Assembly (NCBI GenBank): GCA_023443225.1
Contig: JAEZVF010000115.1
Coordinates: 124,001 to 188,000, forward strand
Direction of reading: 5' to 3'
Length of the DNA stretch: 64,000 bases
Source: Bacillota bacterium
GTDB lineage: Bacteria > Bacillota > Clostridia > Lachnospirales > Lachnospiraceae
The notes beneath the pieces were generated by a model. That model ran no database searches. It was not told the DNA's origin and saw nothing but the letters and a program-made list of their open reading frames with translations. This document shows positions 8,166 to 17,305 of this stretch, piece after piece. Position 1 is the first letter of the stretch, and each line of letters starts with the position of its first letter. Both the position numbers and the translations under genes were made by a program.

Positions 8166-9575
8166 ATGATTTATATTAAAGAATATTCAAATGATCCAAT
8201 GTATCTTCAGATTTACCATCAAATCAAAGAAGATATTGAACAAGAAAATATTGTACATGAAGAACGGCTTCCGGGTATTCGCACACTAGCCCAAACATTG
8301 GGTGTTGCACGTAATACTGTCAGTCGGGCTTATGACCAGCTAGCAGTGGAGGGATATATTCAGGCAAGACAGGGTTCAGGATTTTTCGTTCTAGACACCT
8401 CTAATAATGTTATGGAGAGGAATGATGTACCACAGGACATAAAGAATTTGTCAGTAGAAAGACTAGAACGGAAACAATCTGTAAGCCTATATGATTTTCA
8501 GTACGGTGGACTTCCTTATGAGCAATTTCCTTTTAAGCTATGGCGAAAATATACCTCTCAAATTCTCTTATCACCACAAAAGGATGTAATCAATCAATAT
8601 CCAGATAGTCAGGGTGATTGGTTATTGCGAGAAGAGATCAAAAAATACTTGTACCGGTCAAGGGGTGTGGTTTGCTGTGAGGAACAGATTATCATCGGCT
8701 CTGGGCTACATTATTCGTTAGATATATTGTGCAAGATATTGTGTAAAGACAACCATACAATTGCCATGGAAGAACCCGGTTATTATGGAGCAAGGGATGT
8801 ATTTGTCAGTAATAATTTTAATTTGTATCCGATCCCGGCTAGTAAAGATGGACTTAATCTCTCGACCTTACCTAGTTCTGGTGCATGTGCTGCTTATGTA
8901 ACACCTTCACACCAATTTCCTTACGGAACAGTAATGCCGATATTTCAACGCAAGGAACTTCTCAATTGGGCAGTTGCTAACAATGCGTATATCATAGAAG
9001 ATGATTATGACAGTGAACTTAGATATGATGTTAATCCAGTACCAGCGCTCCATTCTTTAGACATCAATGCTCGTACTATTTATATTGGGACTTTTTCAAA
9101 ATCCCTTTCCCCTTCCTTGCGTGTGAATTATATGATACTGCCGGTACGGTTGCTCAAAAGATATGATAGTATATTCCATTCTTATAATTCTCCGGTATCA
9201 TGGTTGACGCAACGTATCTTAGGCACATTTATGAAGGAAGGGAACTATGAGCGTCATGTTCAAAAATTTTGCATCACCTACAAAAGGCGACATGATGTAT
9301 TCGTACAGGAAGCAATGAAAATGTTTGCTAGCAAAGTAATCTTACATGGTCGTGGAGCAGGGTTGCATTTCGTTCTGGAATTCCCAGGTGGTGAACAAGA
9401 GGATTGGCTTTTGAAACAGGCAGAAAAAGTTGGTGTCAAGGTATATCCCATGAGTCCATTCTGGGTGGAAAGGAATGCTTGCCCTCCAAATATTATATTT
9501 GTGGGATACAGCTTATTGGGGGAACAGCAGATACGCAAAGGAATTGCATTGCTGCAATCTGCTTGGTTTCATTAA
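8166..9575 (+). CDS. MocR/PdxR-type regulator (GntR HTH fused to aminotransferase fold)
   Basis: A 469-residue fusion. It has an N-terminal GntR winged helix (about residues 10-75, with LPGIRTLAQTLGVARNTVSR), a linker, and a class I aminotransferase-like domain (about 110-465). The PLP-binding features are IEDDYDSELRYD and TFSKSLSPSLRVNYM, the latter with the lysine that would hold PLP. Known MocR proteins use PLP or an amino-compound external aldimine to switch DNA binding (PdxR, GabR). The target is probably the divergent flavin protein, given the shared operator region. No aminotransferase activity should be assumed. Confidence 0.9.
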   Translation: MIYIKEYSNDPMYLQIYHQIKEDIEQENIVHEERLPGIRTLAQTLGVARNTVSRAYDQLAVEGYIQARQGSGFFVLDTSNNVMERNDVPQDIKNLSVERLERKQSVSLYDFQYGGLPYEQFPFKLWRKYTSQILLSPQKDVINQYPDSQGDWLLREEIKKYLYRSRGVVCCEEQIIIGSGLHYSLDILCKILCKDNHTIAMEEPGYYGARDVFVSNNFNLYPIPASKDGLNLSTLPSSGACAAYVTPSHQFPYGTVMPIFQRKELLNWAVANNAYIIEDDYDSELRYDVNPVPALHSLDINARTIYIGTFSKSLSPSLRVNYMILPVRLLKRYDSIFHSYNSPVSWLTQRILGTFMKEGNYERHVQKFCITYKRRHDVFVQEAMKMFASKVILHGRGAGLHFVLEFPGGEQEDWLLKQAEKVGVKVYPMSPFWVERNACPPNIIFVGYSLLGEQQIRKGIALLQSAWFH

Positions 9576-9649
9576 AGAAAGTATGCGGTAGATTAAATAC
9601 ATTAGAAATGTTATAATCATTGTCAGGAATAAGAAACGGAGTGAAGCAG

Positions 9650-11149
9650 ATGTTTACTGTTTTAATAGCAGATGATGAAAAGAAGGTGGGCATGCTTGTT
9701 AAGGAACTCATTGACTGGGAGAACCTTCCACTGGAGCTTATGGACGTAGTACAGGATGGTCAGACAGCTTACGAAATTATTATGGAAAAGAGACCGGACA
9801 TTGTAATTACTGATATACGCATGCCTATTATTTCCGGACTGGAACTGATTCAGAAAGTGACAGAAGCAAACATAGGTGTACACTTTATTGTTATCAGTGG
9901 ATATCGCTATTTTGAATATGCTCAAAAAGCACTGAAACATGGGGTGGAGGATTACCTGCTAAAACCAATTGATGATAATGAACTGAATGGGATTCTTACA
10001 AAAGTGTGTGAGACGGAGAAGAATAAAAAGAATGAATCCATGCGTGTAGAGAATTTGCAGAAATCAATTCATAATAGCAAATATGTTTTACATAGAGAAT
10101 TGATAAATAGTATGTTCAAGCAAGATATGACCGTTCCGATGGAAGAGATCAATAAAGACTATGGAGTAAACTTAAATAATGGAATTTTTCGTGCATTACA
10201 TATTAAGGTAGACCGGAACATTCAGCAGGAGAGAAACCCACATCAGGAAAAGTTGATCATGCAAAAATTGATGGAAATTACGGAAAAGGAATTTGCAGTA
10301 AAAGTGATTGATATTGTACTTTCAATTCAGGATTATATGGGGATACTTATTCTTTTGAATTATGAGGAAAAAAGAAAGGGAGATGTTCAAGAGAGTATTC
10401 ATCAGTTGTTTTTAAATATAAAGGACTATATAAATGACTTTATAAATTACGATATTACTCTGGGCGTAAGTTATGAAAGTACAGACTTTTTCAAAATAAA
10501 TCATCTGCTTGGAATGGCAAAAGAAGCGGTGAACTGCCGGATTTATTTAGGAAGCGGTCAAAGAATTGAGTACTATTCCGAAGATAGGAATCAAAACATA
10601 AAAGCCGGAGATATAAGAGGAAGACATGAGAGTGATCTCGATAGAGCAGTATCTATCATGGATGGTATGATGGCGGCAGGGTATGTAAGAAACTGTCTGA
10701 AAGATTCCGTAAACGAAAAGGTCATGGCATGTGAATTATATGAGATTGTAAAGGAAATGATAGAAAGTTTATGTAAACAAGTGGAAGGGTTGTTTGGGGA
10801 AAACATGGAAAAAGAGTGTGATACATGGCTGGAAGCAGCGAATCATTGCAAGTCAGTCGTGATGCTGGAAAATTACCTAAGTGGAAAATTCAGACAATAT
10901 CTTACCACACTTTATGAGAAGCGGAAATCCCTTGAAATTAAGCCTATTCAAGAGACGATTGAATATATGAAAAAGAATTATAATCAGAAGATTCTTATGG
11001 AAGAAATGGCAGAACGTTTTGGATTTAATGCGAATTATTTCAGTGAAAAAATGAAACCGGAAAAAATTTTTCCGTTTATCTTGTGGAGGTGCGTATGGAG
11101 GCGGCTAAGACCTTATTGCGTGACTCGAAAGATACAATATATGAAATAG
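9650..11149 (+). CDS. YesN-like response regulator, C-terminal AraC domain frameshifted
   Basis: The receiver domain (residues 1-125) carries the acidic pair DDE at 8-10, phosphoacceptor Asp55 in ITDIRMP and the switch lysine in YLLKPID. A long middle region follows, then the first half of an AraC-type HTH (QKILMEEMAERFGFNANYFSEK). After FSEK the frame leaves the family pattern and stops at 11149. The family continuation (KNF, EVRMEAAKTLLR, VGIKPKEY) is found in the -1 frame up to 11247. As read, the protein lacks the second HTH. The start is the ATG at 9650 after GGAGTGAAGC. It is the partner of the kinase that follows. Confidence 0.85.
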   Translation: MFTVLIADDEKKVGMLVKELIDWENLPLELMDVVQDGQTAYEIIMEKRPDIVITDIRMPIISGLELIQKVTEANIGVHFIVISGYRYFEYAQKALKHGVEDYLLKPIDDNELNGILTKVCETEKNKKNESMRVENLQKSIHNSKYVLHRELINSMFKQDMTVPMEEINKDYGVNLNNGIFRALHIKVDRNIQQERNPHQEKLIMQKLMEITEKEFAVKVIDIVLSIQDYMGILILLNYEEKRKGDVQESIHQLFLNIKDYINDFINYDITLGVSYESTDFFKINHLLGMAKEAVNCRIYLGSGQRIEYYSEDRNQNIKAGDIRGRHESDLDRAVSIMDGMMAAGYVRNCLKDSVNEKVMACELYEIVKEMIESLCKQVEGLFGENMEKECDTWLEAANHCKSVVMLENYLSGKFRQYLTTLYEKRKSLEIKPIQETIEYMKKNYNQKILMEEMAERFGFNANYFSEKMKPEKIFPFILWRCVWRRLRPYCVTRKIQYMK

Positions 11150-11247
11150 CGTCTAAAGTAGGATATAAAGATGCTAAATTTTTCAGCCAGCAATTTGTTA
11201 AGGTTGTGGGAATCAAACCCAAAGAGTATAGAAAACTATATTACTAA
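11050..11247 (+). pseudogene. Displaced 3' end of the response regulator (second AraC HTH)
   Basis: From 11050 the frame one base back encodes NETGKNFSVYLVEVRMEAAK and then TIYEIASKVGYKDAKFFSQQF and VGIKPKEYRKLYY, ending in TAA at 11245-11247. This is the expected second helix-turn-helix and C-terminus of an AraC domain. The break lies at the A6 run 11046-11051. Compared with the usual SEKFKKETG, about two residues are also missing, which fits a 7-base deletion as well as a 1-base change. A base-calling error in the run is possible. The kinase gene starts 14 bases after this stop, as expected for an intact operon. Confidence 0.75.
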
Positions 11248-11261
11248 AGATGGAGGATTCT

Positions 11262-12248
11262 ATGAAATTGTCAAAAAAAATATGCATTTATATCAGTGTT
11301 CTGTTCGTTGTTTTTTTGACAGGCCTACATTTTCACGGAATAGTAAGGGTTTTATTTCGAGTTATAGGGGGGAGCCTTGTCTTAGCTGGAGGAGCATATG
11401 CTATTTTCTGGTCAAAAAGGCTGGAGCGGGGAATCGAACGAATGACAGATTTAGAAGCTTTTCATGCCTATATGGCAGAAACCAAAGATAAAACAATGAA
11501 AGATATTATGATAGGAATAGAAAAATCCAACGAAGCCGTTAAAGGAAGATACTCTGCCAAAGTGATGGACAGACAAAGTAAGATTAATTCACTTCAGAGT
11601 CAGATTAATCCACATTTTCTGTATAATACTCTGGAATGTATTAGAAGCGAAGCCATTCTTCAGGGATGTAACAGCATTGCAAATATGGCAAAATCACTCG
11701 CAGCATTTTTTCGATACAGCATCAGTCGCAGAGAAAATATTGTAACAATTTTAGATGAACTAAATAATATCAAGAACTACCTTTCAATACAAAACTACCG
11801 TTTTGAAAATAAGTTCAGACTGTCTATCGATGTGGAAGAGGAGGATGAAATGATTTATTCCTACCTAATACCTAAAATGACAATACAACCGATTGTAGAA
11901 AATTCCATATTTCATGGACTGGAAACCAAGCCGGGGGACTGTTACGTGAAAATACGTCTTTGGACGACAGAGGAAAAGGTAATACTGATGATTTCAGATA
12001 ATGGAATTGGCATGTGTGAAGACAGTTTGGATAGGCTCCGTTATGGTATAGAATATGGACTGAAAGAAGAAAGTGCTAAGTCGCCTACACATGGAAACGG
12101 AATTGCTCTATATAATGTAAATCAAAGAATAAAGCTGGCATTTGGAAATAAGTATGGAATTCAGGTATATAGTTCGCAGAATATCGGAACGGATATCGAA
12201 ATTATTATTCCTATGGTTACAGATAGAAATACTTTGGAAGGAGCATAA
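11262..12248 (+). CDS. YesM/LytS-type sensor histidine kinase with minimal sensor region
   Basis: About 328 residues. Two N-terminal membrane helices (roughly 6-22 and 34-50) are joined by only about 11 residues. A short coiled linker follows, then the His_kinase domain with INPHFLYNTLE (His118) and an ATP-binding domain with IVENSIFHGLE and SDNGIGM, GNGIALYNVNQR. YesM-type kinases usually have a large extracellular sensor, and this one has none. That is the layout of intramembrane-sensing kinases working with a transporter. The start is the ATG at 11262, six bases after GGAGG; an upstream in-frame ATG overlaps that site. Confidence 0.9.
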   Translation: MKLSKKICIYISVLFVVFLTGLHFHGIVRVLFRVIGGSLVLAGGAYAIFWSKRLERGIERMTDLEAFHAYMAETKDKTMKDIMIGIEKSNEAVKGRYSAKVMDRQSKINSLQSQINPHFLYNTLECIRSEAILQGCNSIANMAKSLAAFFRYSISRRENIVTILDELNNIKNYLSIQNYRFENKFRLSIDVEEEDEMIYSYLIPKMTIQPIVENSIFHGLETKPGDCYVKIRLWTTEEKVILMISDNGIGMCEDSLDRLRYGIEYGLKEESAKSPTHGNGIALYNVNQRIKLAFGNKYGIQVYSSQNIGTDIEIIIPMVTDRNTLEGA

Positions 12249-12249
12249 A

Positions 12250-13662
12250 GTGAAAAAGGAACTATTACAGTTATGGAATCTCTCCACGATCAACCAATAT
12301 CAAGAACGGGTGAAAAACATGAATCTTTTGGTGCGCAAGGGAGAATGTTGTCTGTTGTGCGGAAAAGATTACACAGGGAGGATACTCAGTAATATTTTCA
12401 AGGGAGAAGGGAAAATTACAGAAGGCAGCATTTTGGTCAAAAATGAACCGATAGAGGAATGTAATAGGGATGTATTTGAACATAAAAAGATATTTTATGT
12501 TGATGGTGATACTGGATTTATGGATTCACTAAATTTGGCAGAAAATCTTTTTATATTAAAAAAGAATAATCTGCGAAAGATCTTTATTAATGAGAAAGCA
12601 ATACATATACAGGCAGAAACTCTCCTCAAAAGTTACGGATTGTATAATTTTAATGCGGAAAGTAAAATGAATAGCCTGAGTGCAGCCGACAAAATATCAC
12701 TTACGATTGTTAAGCTGATAGGTCAAGGGGCAGAAATGCTGGTACTCAATAACATTTCGTCAGAGTACTCAGAGAAAGATATTGCTTCATTGATGAAACT
12801 GCTAGTTAAATTGAAAGAAAAAGAAGTAACACTGTTAATCTATGATAGCTGTCCGGAATTATTTTATGAATTGACAGACAGCATTATCTTAACCAATCAG
12901 GGTAAAATCGTAAAAAAGTTATTAGACAGGGAAGAATTTTTTGAGTATGAAAAATGGTTAAGGCAGAAAGAAAGGGAGCAAGCTGGAGTAGAAATCCTAC
13001 AGACTGAGAACGAAAATACGTTGAGGGAGACAGGATTTGAGAAAATTCGGATAAGGGGGAAAGAACCCTTTTCCATCATGGTTAAAGAAGGGGAAATTGT
13101 CTATATTACTGATTTGGACACTATGGAACAGGCAGAACTATGGGACAGCCTGTTAGGGAAAGCTTTTTATAAACCTGTAGTAAGGTTAGATGGCAAAACA
13201 ATAGAGTATAAGGATGTAAGCAGGCTGGTGAAACACCGTATTGGTTTTTGGGGAGGACATAAAGAATGTGTAGAAATTTTAAGAAATCTATCCATAAAGG
13301 ATAATATTCTTTTGCCTTCCTTGAAGAGAATAAGCCGTTTCGGAAGCTACCAAACTGGTGCGGAATATATTCTCGGGGACAACTTTATTATCGAAGAAGG
13401 TTTTTTAGCGCTGACAAGTCAGGGAACGGAGGATGGTAATTACTCGGAAAATGATATTTTAAAAACTGTTTTATACAAATGGAAACTTTTTCATCCCCGA
13501 GTATTGATTCTGAACAATATTATTTCTCGCACTGATGCGGACTTAAAAGAATGGTTAAAATGCCAGCTTACAGAAATGGCGGGAAGAGGAACTGCCATTA
13601 TTTTATTGGAAACAACTAGGAGAGAAGCCTTAGAATTAGCACATCGCATTTTACAGATTTGA
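12250..13662 (+). CDS. Catalytically degenerate RbsA-like tandem ABC protein
   Basis: About 470 residues with the two-domain plan of sugar ABC ATPases (RbsA), but every ATP motif is altered. Domain 1 Walker A reads GKDYTGRI (residues 38-45, Lys to Arg, Ser/Thr to Ile), its signature reads LSAAD, and Walker B ends LNN (N167-N168 instead of DE). Domain 2 has no Walker A, and its second Walker B is LILNN (N422-N423) although KTVLYKWKLFHPRVLILNN aligns well with KVVLAKWL...ILDEP of RbsA. The start is the GTG at 12250 after GGAAGGAG, one base after the kinase stop. It probably cannot hydrolyse ATP. A regulatory or scaffold role is inferred. Confidence 0.85.
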   Translation: MKKELLQLWNLSTINQYQERVKNMNLLVRKGECCLLCGKDYTGRILSNIFKGEGKITEGSILVKNEPIEECNRDVFEHKKIFYVDGDTGFMDSLNLAENLFILKKNNLRKIFINEKAIHIQAETLLKSYGLYNFNAESKMNSLSAADKISLTIVKLIGQGAEMLVLNNISSEYSEKDIASLMKLLVKLKEKEVTLLIYDSCPELFYELTDSIILTNQGKIVKKLLDREEFFEYEKWLRQKEREQAGVEILQTENENTLRETGFEKIRIRGKEPFSIMVKEGEIVYITDLDTMEQAELWDSLLGKAFYKPVVRLDGKTIEYKDVSRLVKHRIGFWGGHKECVEILRNLSIKDNILLPSLKRISRFGSYQTGAEYILGDNFIIEEGFLALTSQGTEDGNYSENDILKTVLYKWKLFHPRVLILNNIISRTDADLKEWLKCQLTEMAGRGTAIILLETTRREALELAHRILQI

Positions 13663-13699
13663 TTATGGGCTTTATGAAATAAGGATAAGTGTGATCTAA

Positions 13700-14626
13700 A
13701 TGAAAAACAGCAGGGTATGGTATATTACCTTTTTACAAGAGAACAAAGTAAATATTATTCTGTGGATCTTCTTTTTATTTATTTACTTTCAAAATAGATA
13801 TACTTCATTTGGTTATTTTTTTGCCAAACAATTTGTGCTAATGGCGTTTATGACAATCGGAGTTTCTATAGAAATGCTGTGCGGGGATTTCGATCTCTCG
13901 TTTGCAGCTCAAATAGCAGCGTCTACGGTATTAGCGGCATACTTTCTAAGGCAGGGTGGTTCACTTTGGCTTGCCATAATTCTTGTCATAGGGTTCCACG
14001 CATTGGCTGGAGTCTGGAAAGGATTTCTTATGGCAAAAATACGAATTCCTTCTATTATTATGACACTTGCATTACAGGTGATTTTTACCAATCTGTTTGC
14101 AGTGCTTACGGAAGGAAACAGCATCATGTTTAATTTGGGAAAAAACTATTATAGTGATTTACATTTCAAAGTAATCATATATCTAATATTATTTCTTATG
14201 CTTACAACCGCTATTATTTTTATGAATCATACATATTATGGGAGATACTGCAGAATGATAGGCGAGGATATGGATCTTACTGAAAGAAGCGGACTAAACC
14301 ATGTCGCTATTTTGATAATTATCCATGTACTGGCTTCTTTGTTTTTTTCTATACCAGCTGTGATTATGATGTTGCAAACTTCAAGTGGAAGCACCACGCT
14401 GGGAACGAATTACCTGTATAAGGTTCTGGCGGCTGCCTGCCTTGGGGGGATAGGGTATCAGAACGGCAAAGGAAAAATATCGGGTATGCTGATGGGAACA
14501 ATAACCATGATTTTGCTAATGCTTTTGCTGACCGGAAGTGGTTATCTGAGCCGCTGGGAAAGTATTATAGAGGGGGTTATTATTCTGTCGGCCGTTTTGA
14601 CTAAGCGCTATAAGAACAACAACTGA
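13700..14626 (+). CDS. RbsC-like sugar ABC permease, divergent paralogue
   Basis: A 308-residue membrane protein with about eight to nine helices. RbsC-family landmarks are present but diverged: CGDFDLSFAAQIAAS (normally GGIDLSVGS), KGFLMAKIRIPSIIMTLALQ, YYGRYCRMIGED (normally YGRYIYAIGGN), and AAACLGGIGYQNGKGKISG. It follows the degenerate ABC gene by 37 bases and has no binding protein of its own, while a second, more canonical RbsC-like permease sits 2.7 kb downstream. It may pair with the dead ATPase as a membrane sensor module, or it may be a decaying transporter copy. Confidence 0.85.
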   Translation: MKNSRVWYITFLQENKVNIILWIFFLFIYFQNRYTSFGYFFAKQFVLMAFMTIGVSIEMLCGDFDLSFAAQIAASTVLAAYFLRQGGSLWLAIILVIGFHALAGVWKGFLMAKIRIPSIIMTLALQVIFTNLFAVLTEGNSIMFNLGKNYYSDLHFKVIIYLILFLMLTTAIIFMNHTYYGRYCRMIGEDMDLTERSGLNHVAILIIIHVLASLFFSIPAVIMMLQTSSGSTTLGTNYLYKVLAAACLGGIGYQNGKGKISGMLMGTITMILLMLLLTGSGYLSRWESIIEGVIILSAVLTKRYKNNN

Positions 14627-14645
14627 AATTACTCCCCCTAATTCC

Positions 14646-14657
14646 GAGAGCGCTCTC
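14646..14657. promoter_or_regulatory. LacI-type palindromic operator GAGAGCGCTCTC
   Basis: A perfect 12-base palindrome with the central CG typical of LacI/GalR operators, about 90 bases upstream of the binding-protein gene. A hairpin CTCTC-ATT-GAGAG (14653-14665) overlaps it. No LacI-family gene is in the window, so the regulator would be encoded elsewhere. It separates the sensing genes from the transporter genes. Confidence 0.45.
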
Positions 14658-14749
14658 ATTGAGAGTATGAATGATTGTATATAAAATGTAGTTGCAACAA
14701 CAAAAACTTTTTAAATTAAATTACCTTTAATGGGTATGTGGAGGAAAAA

Positions 14750-15790
14750 ATGAAAAAGAGATTGCTAAGTGTATTGTTGAGTGTAGCTATGACATCAGTG
14801 CTTCTTTCGGGATGCGCAAGTAAGGTACCAAGTAAAAGTGCTTCAACTAAGGTGGAGACTGATGCGGGACAAACGGCAGAGGAAAAAACCGAAGAAATCA
14901 AAGAGGAGCTTAAGGATACCGTGTCGGACTTGGAGAATGTTAAGATTGGTTTTCTAGCACCGACTCTGCAGACGGAGTTCTTTATTGGCATTGATAATGG
15001 ACTGAAAGAGGAATGCGAAGCAAAAGGATGGGACTATGTGGCGGTAAGTTTTGATAATGATTCTGCGGCGGCAGTTACGTCAATCGAGAACATGGTAACA
15101 AGCCAGTGTAATGTTATTATAGCTATGATTTCCGATTCTTCCTGTGATGATGCCTTAAAGGCAGCGCAGGATGAGGGAGTTAAAATTATGGAATGCGGTG
15201 TGAAAACTGAGGTATACGATGTATGCCTTAACACAGATCAGTATGGAATTGGTGTGGATATCGGAGAAATGGCTTCAAATTGGATAAATACCCAGATGGA
15301 AGGTAACGGACAGGTGGTAGTATATACAACATTCCAGAATGAGGACATGCAAAAAAGAGGCCAGGGCATCCAGGATGCTATTAAAGAGCACTCACCGAAT
15401 GCAACAATATTGGAAGTTGTTGATATCGGTAAAGATATAGTAGGAGTGGGTACTTCAACAACGGAAAATATGCTTCAAAAGTATCCGGATTTGAATACAA
15501 TTGTATGTTATGGAGATGCCGCAGCTGTGGAAGCAATGGAAGCAGTTAAGGCGGCAGGTTTAAACAATGATAATTTTGGAATCTTCGCATGTGATGGCAC
15601 GATACAGGCACTTGAAGGAATTTCGAATGGAGATGTGATGAGAGGAACTATTGTCTTTGCAGCAATTGCGCCTGCTATGATTGAGTACTCAGAAAGGGTG
15701 CTAAAAGGAGAAGAATTTCCTGAAATGATTCCTTTTAAAACAACGCAGGTAACAAAAGAAAACGTAGCAGAGTTTTATACGGCTCAGTAG
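14750..15790 (+). CDS. Sugar-binding lipoprotein of a ribose-type ABC transporter
   Basis: About 346 residues. A lipoprotein signal ends in LLSGC (lipidated Cys22), followed by a Ser/Thr/Glu-rich linker and a Peripla_BP_4 (RbsB-like) domain beginning KIGFLAPTLQTEFFIGIDNG and containing YGDAAAVEAMEAVKAAG and FACDGT. It would capture a sugar or related small molecule outside the cell. The start is the ATG at 14750, just after GTGGAGG; the upstream in-frame GTG is part of that site. It is followed after 15 bases by the ATPase gene. Confidence 0.92.
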   Translation: MKKRLLSVLLSVAMTSVLLSGCASKVPSKSASTKVETDAGQTAEEKTEEIKEELKDTVSDLENVKIGFLAPTLQTEFFIGIDNGLKEECEAKGWDYVAVSFDNDSAAAVTSIENMVTSQCNVIIAMISDSSCDDALKAAQDEGVKIMECGVKTEVYDVCLNTDQYGIGVDIGEMASNWINTQMEGNGQVVVYTTFQNEDMQKRGQGIQDAIKEHSPNATILEVVDIGKDIVGVGTSTTENMLQKYPDLNTIVCYGDAAAVEAMEAVKAAGLNNDNFGIFACDGTIQALEGISNGDVMRGTIVFAAIAPAMIEYSERVLKGEEFPEMIPFKTTQVTKENVAEFYTAQ

Positions 15791-15805
15791 AGAGGATGAG
15801 ATTAA

Positions 15806-17305
15806 ATGTCTGATACAATATTAAGTGTAAAAGATATTGTCAAAACATATCCGGGCGTAGTGGCTATTGACCATCTATCATTCAATGTAAAAGAAGGCGA
15901 AGTACACGCATTAATTGGTGAAAATGGTGCCGGAAAATCAACATTGATAAAAACGCTATCAGGTGCAATAACACCTGATAGCGGCAAAATCATAGTAAAT
16001 GGCAAAGAGTTCAAAGCTATGAGTCCCAGACTTTCGAAAGAACAGGGAATTGAGGTAATCTATCAGGAATTCACATTAGTTCCGGGGATAAGCGCGGCTG
16101 AAAATGTTTTTCTGGGAGAAAAGACTTCCCAGGGCGTTTTTGTAAATATCAAAGAAAGAGAAAAAAGAGCGAAAGAATTATTTGCTCAAATGAATGTTGA
16201 TATTGATGTTTCTGCTCCAGTGAGTGATTTGTCACCGGCATGTCAGCAGATTGTGGAGATTGCCAAGGCAGTGAGCAAAGATGTTAAAATACTTATTATG
16301 GATGAACCTACAGCTCCTCTAACAATTAGTGAAGTGGATATATTATTTCAAATCATAAGGGACTTGAAAAGAAAAGGTGTAACCATTATCTATATTTCTC
16401 ACCGTCTGGAAGAATTGTTTGCGATTGCAGATTGTGTAACGGTAATGAGAGACGGCTGTTATGTAGGCACGGAAAACATGAAAGATATAGATAGAAAACA
16501 ATTAATTGCCATGATGGCAGGAAGAGAACTGAAAGAAAGTTATCCTTCAAGGCGAACACAGATTGGAAAAGAAGTTTTAAGAGTGGAAAATTTGTATGGA
16601 AATGGTGACAAGGACATTTCCTTTTCTCTTCATAAAGGTGAGATTCTAGGGTTTGCAGGACTGGTAGGCGCAGGGCGTACTGAGCTTATGCGGGTGATTT
16701 ACGGTGCTAATCCGATCGAGTCAGGGAAAATATTTTTAGATGGAAAAGAAGTTAAAATCAAATCCTGTCAGGATGCTATTAATTTGGGAATCGGATATAT
16801 ACCTGAAGATAGAAAGACGCTGGGAGTATTCTTAAGAATGTCGATCAGATGGAATACGGTAATCAATAATATAAAAAGTTTTTCCAATGGTATCTTTGTA
16901 AATAAAAATAAAGAATATTCGGTTGCTGAAGAATATCAGAAAAAGTTTGGTATAAAGACTCCTTCATTGGAACAGAAGGTAATGAATCTAAGCGGCGGAA
17001 ATCAACAGAAAGTGGTAATCGCAAAGACCTTGGCGGCGAATTGTAAGATTATAATTTTTGATGAACCTACTCGGGGAATAGATGTTGGGGCCAAACAGGA
17101 AATCTATAAGCTGATGAATGAACTGGTTGAAAAAGGAAATTCCATTCTTATGGTGTCTTCCGACATGCCGGAGCTGTTAGGAATGTCTGACAGAATTGCG
17201 GTTATTTATGAAGGAAGAAAAACCGGAGAAGTAAGTAAAGAGGAATTTGAACAGAATTATATTCTTGATTTAGCGTCTGGAGGAAAAGAACATGGAACAA
17301 GCTAA
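15806..17305 (+). CDS. Sugar ABC transporter ATP-binding protein (RbsA/MglA type)
   Basis: 499 residues, two ABC domains. Domain 1 has Walker A GENGAGKST, signature region LSPACQQ and Walker B ILIMDEPT. Domain 2 has the usual degenerate Walker A GLVGAGRTEL, signature LSGGNQQK and Walker B IIIFDEPTRGIDVGAK. It energises uptake with the binding protein before it and the permease after it, whose start overlaps its end by 14 bases. Intact motifs contrast sharply with the dead homologue at 12250. The substrate is not predictable from sequence, since ribose-, galactose- and autoinducer-2-type systems look alike here. Confidence 0.93.
   Translation: MSDTILSVKDIVKTYPGVVAIDHLSFNVKEGEVHALIGENGAGKSTLIKTLSGAITPDSGKIIVNGKEFKAMSPRLSKEQGIEVIYQEFTLVPGISAAENVFLGEKTSQGVFVNIKEREKRAKELFAQMNVDIDVSAPVSDLSPACQQIVEIAKAVSKDVKILIMDEPTAPLTISEVDILFQIIRDLKRKGVTIIYISHRLEELFAIADCVTVMRDGCYVGTENMKDIDRKQLIAMMAGRELKESYPSRRTQIGKEVLRVENLYGNGDKDISFSLHKGEILGFAGLVGAGRTELMRVIYGANPIESGKIFLDGKEVKIKSCQDAINLGIGYIPEDRKTLGVFLRMSIRWNTVINNIKSFSNGIFVNKNKEYSVAEEYQKKFGIKTPSLEQKVMNLSGGNQQKVVIAKTLAANCKIIIFDEPTRGIDVGAKQEIYKLMNELVEKGNSILMVSSDMPELLGMSDRIAVIYEGRKTGEVSKEEFEQNYILDLASGGKEHGTS

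Noticed and set aside
11046..11066. Programmed ribosomal frameshifting in the response regulator at the A and T runs
   Set aside because: No heptamer in the zero frame fits the X XXY YYZ rule and no stimulatory stem is evident; a mutation or read error is simpler.
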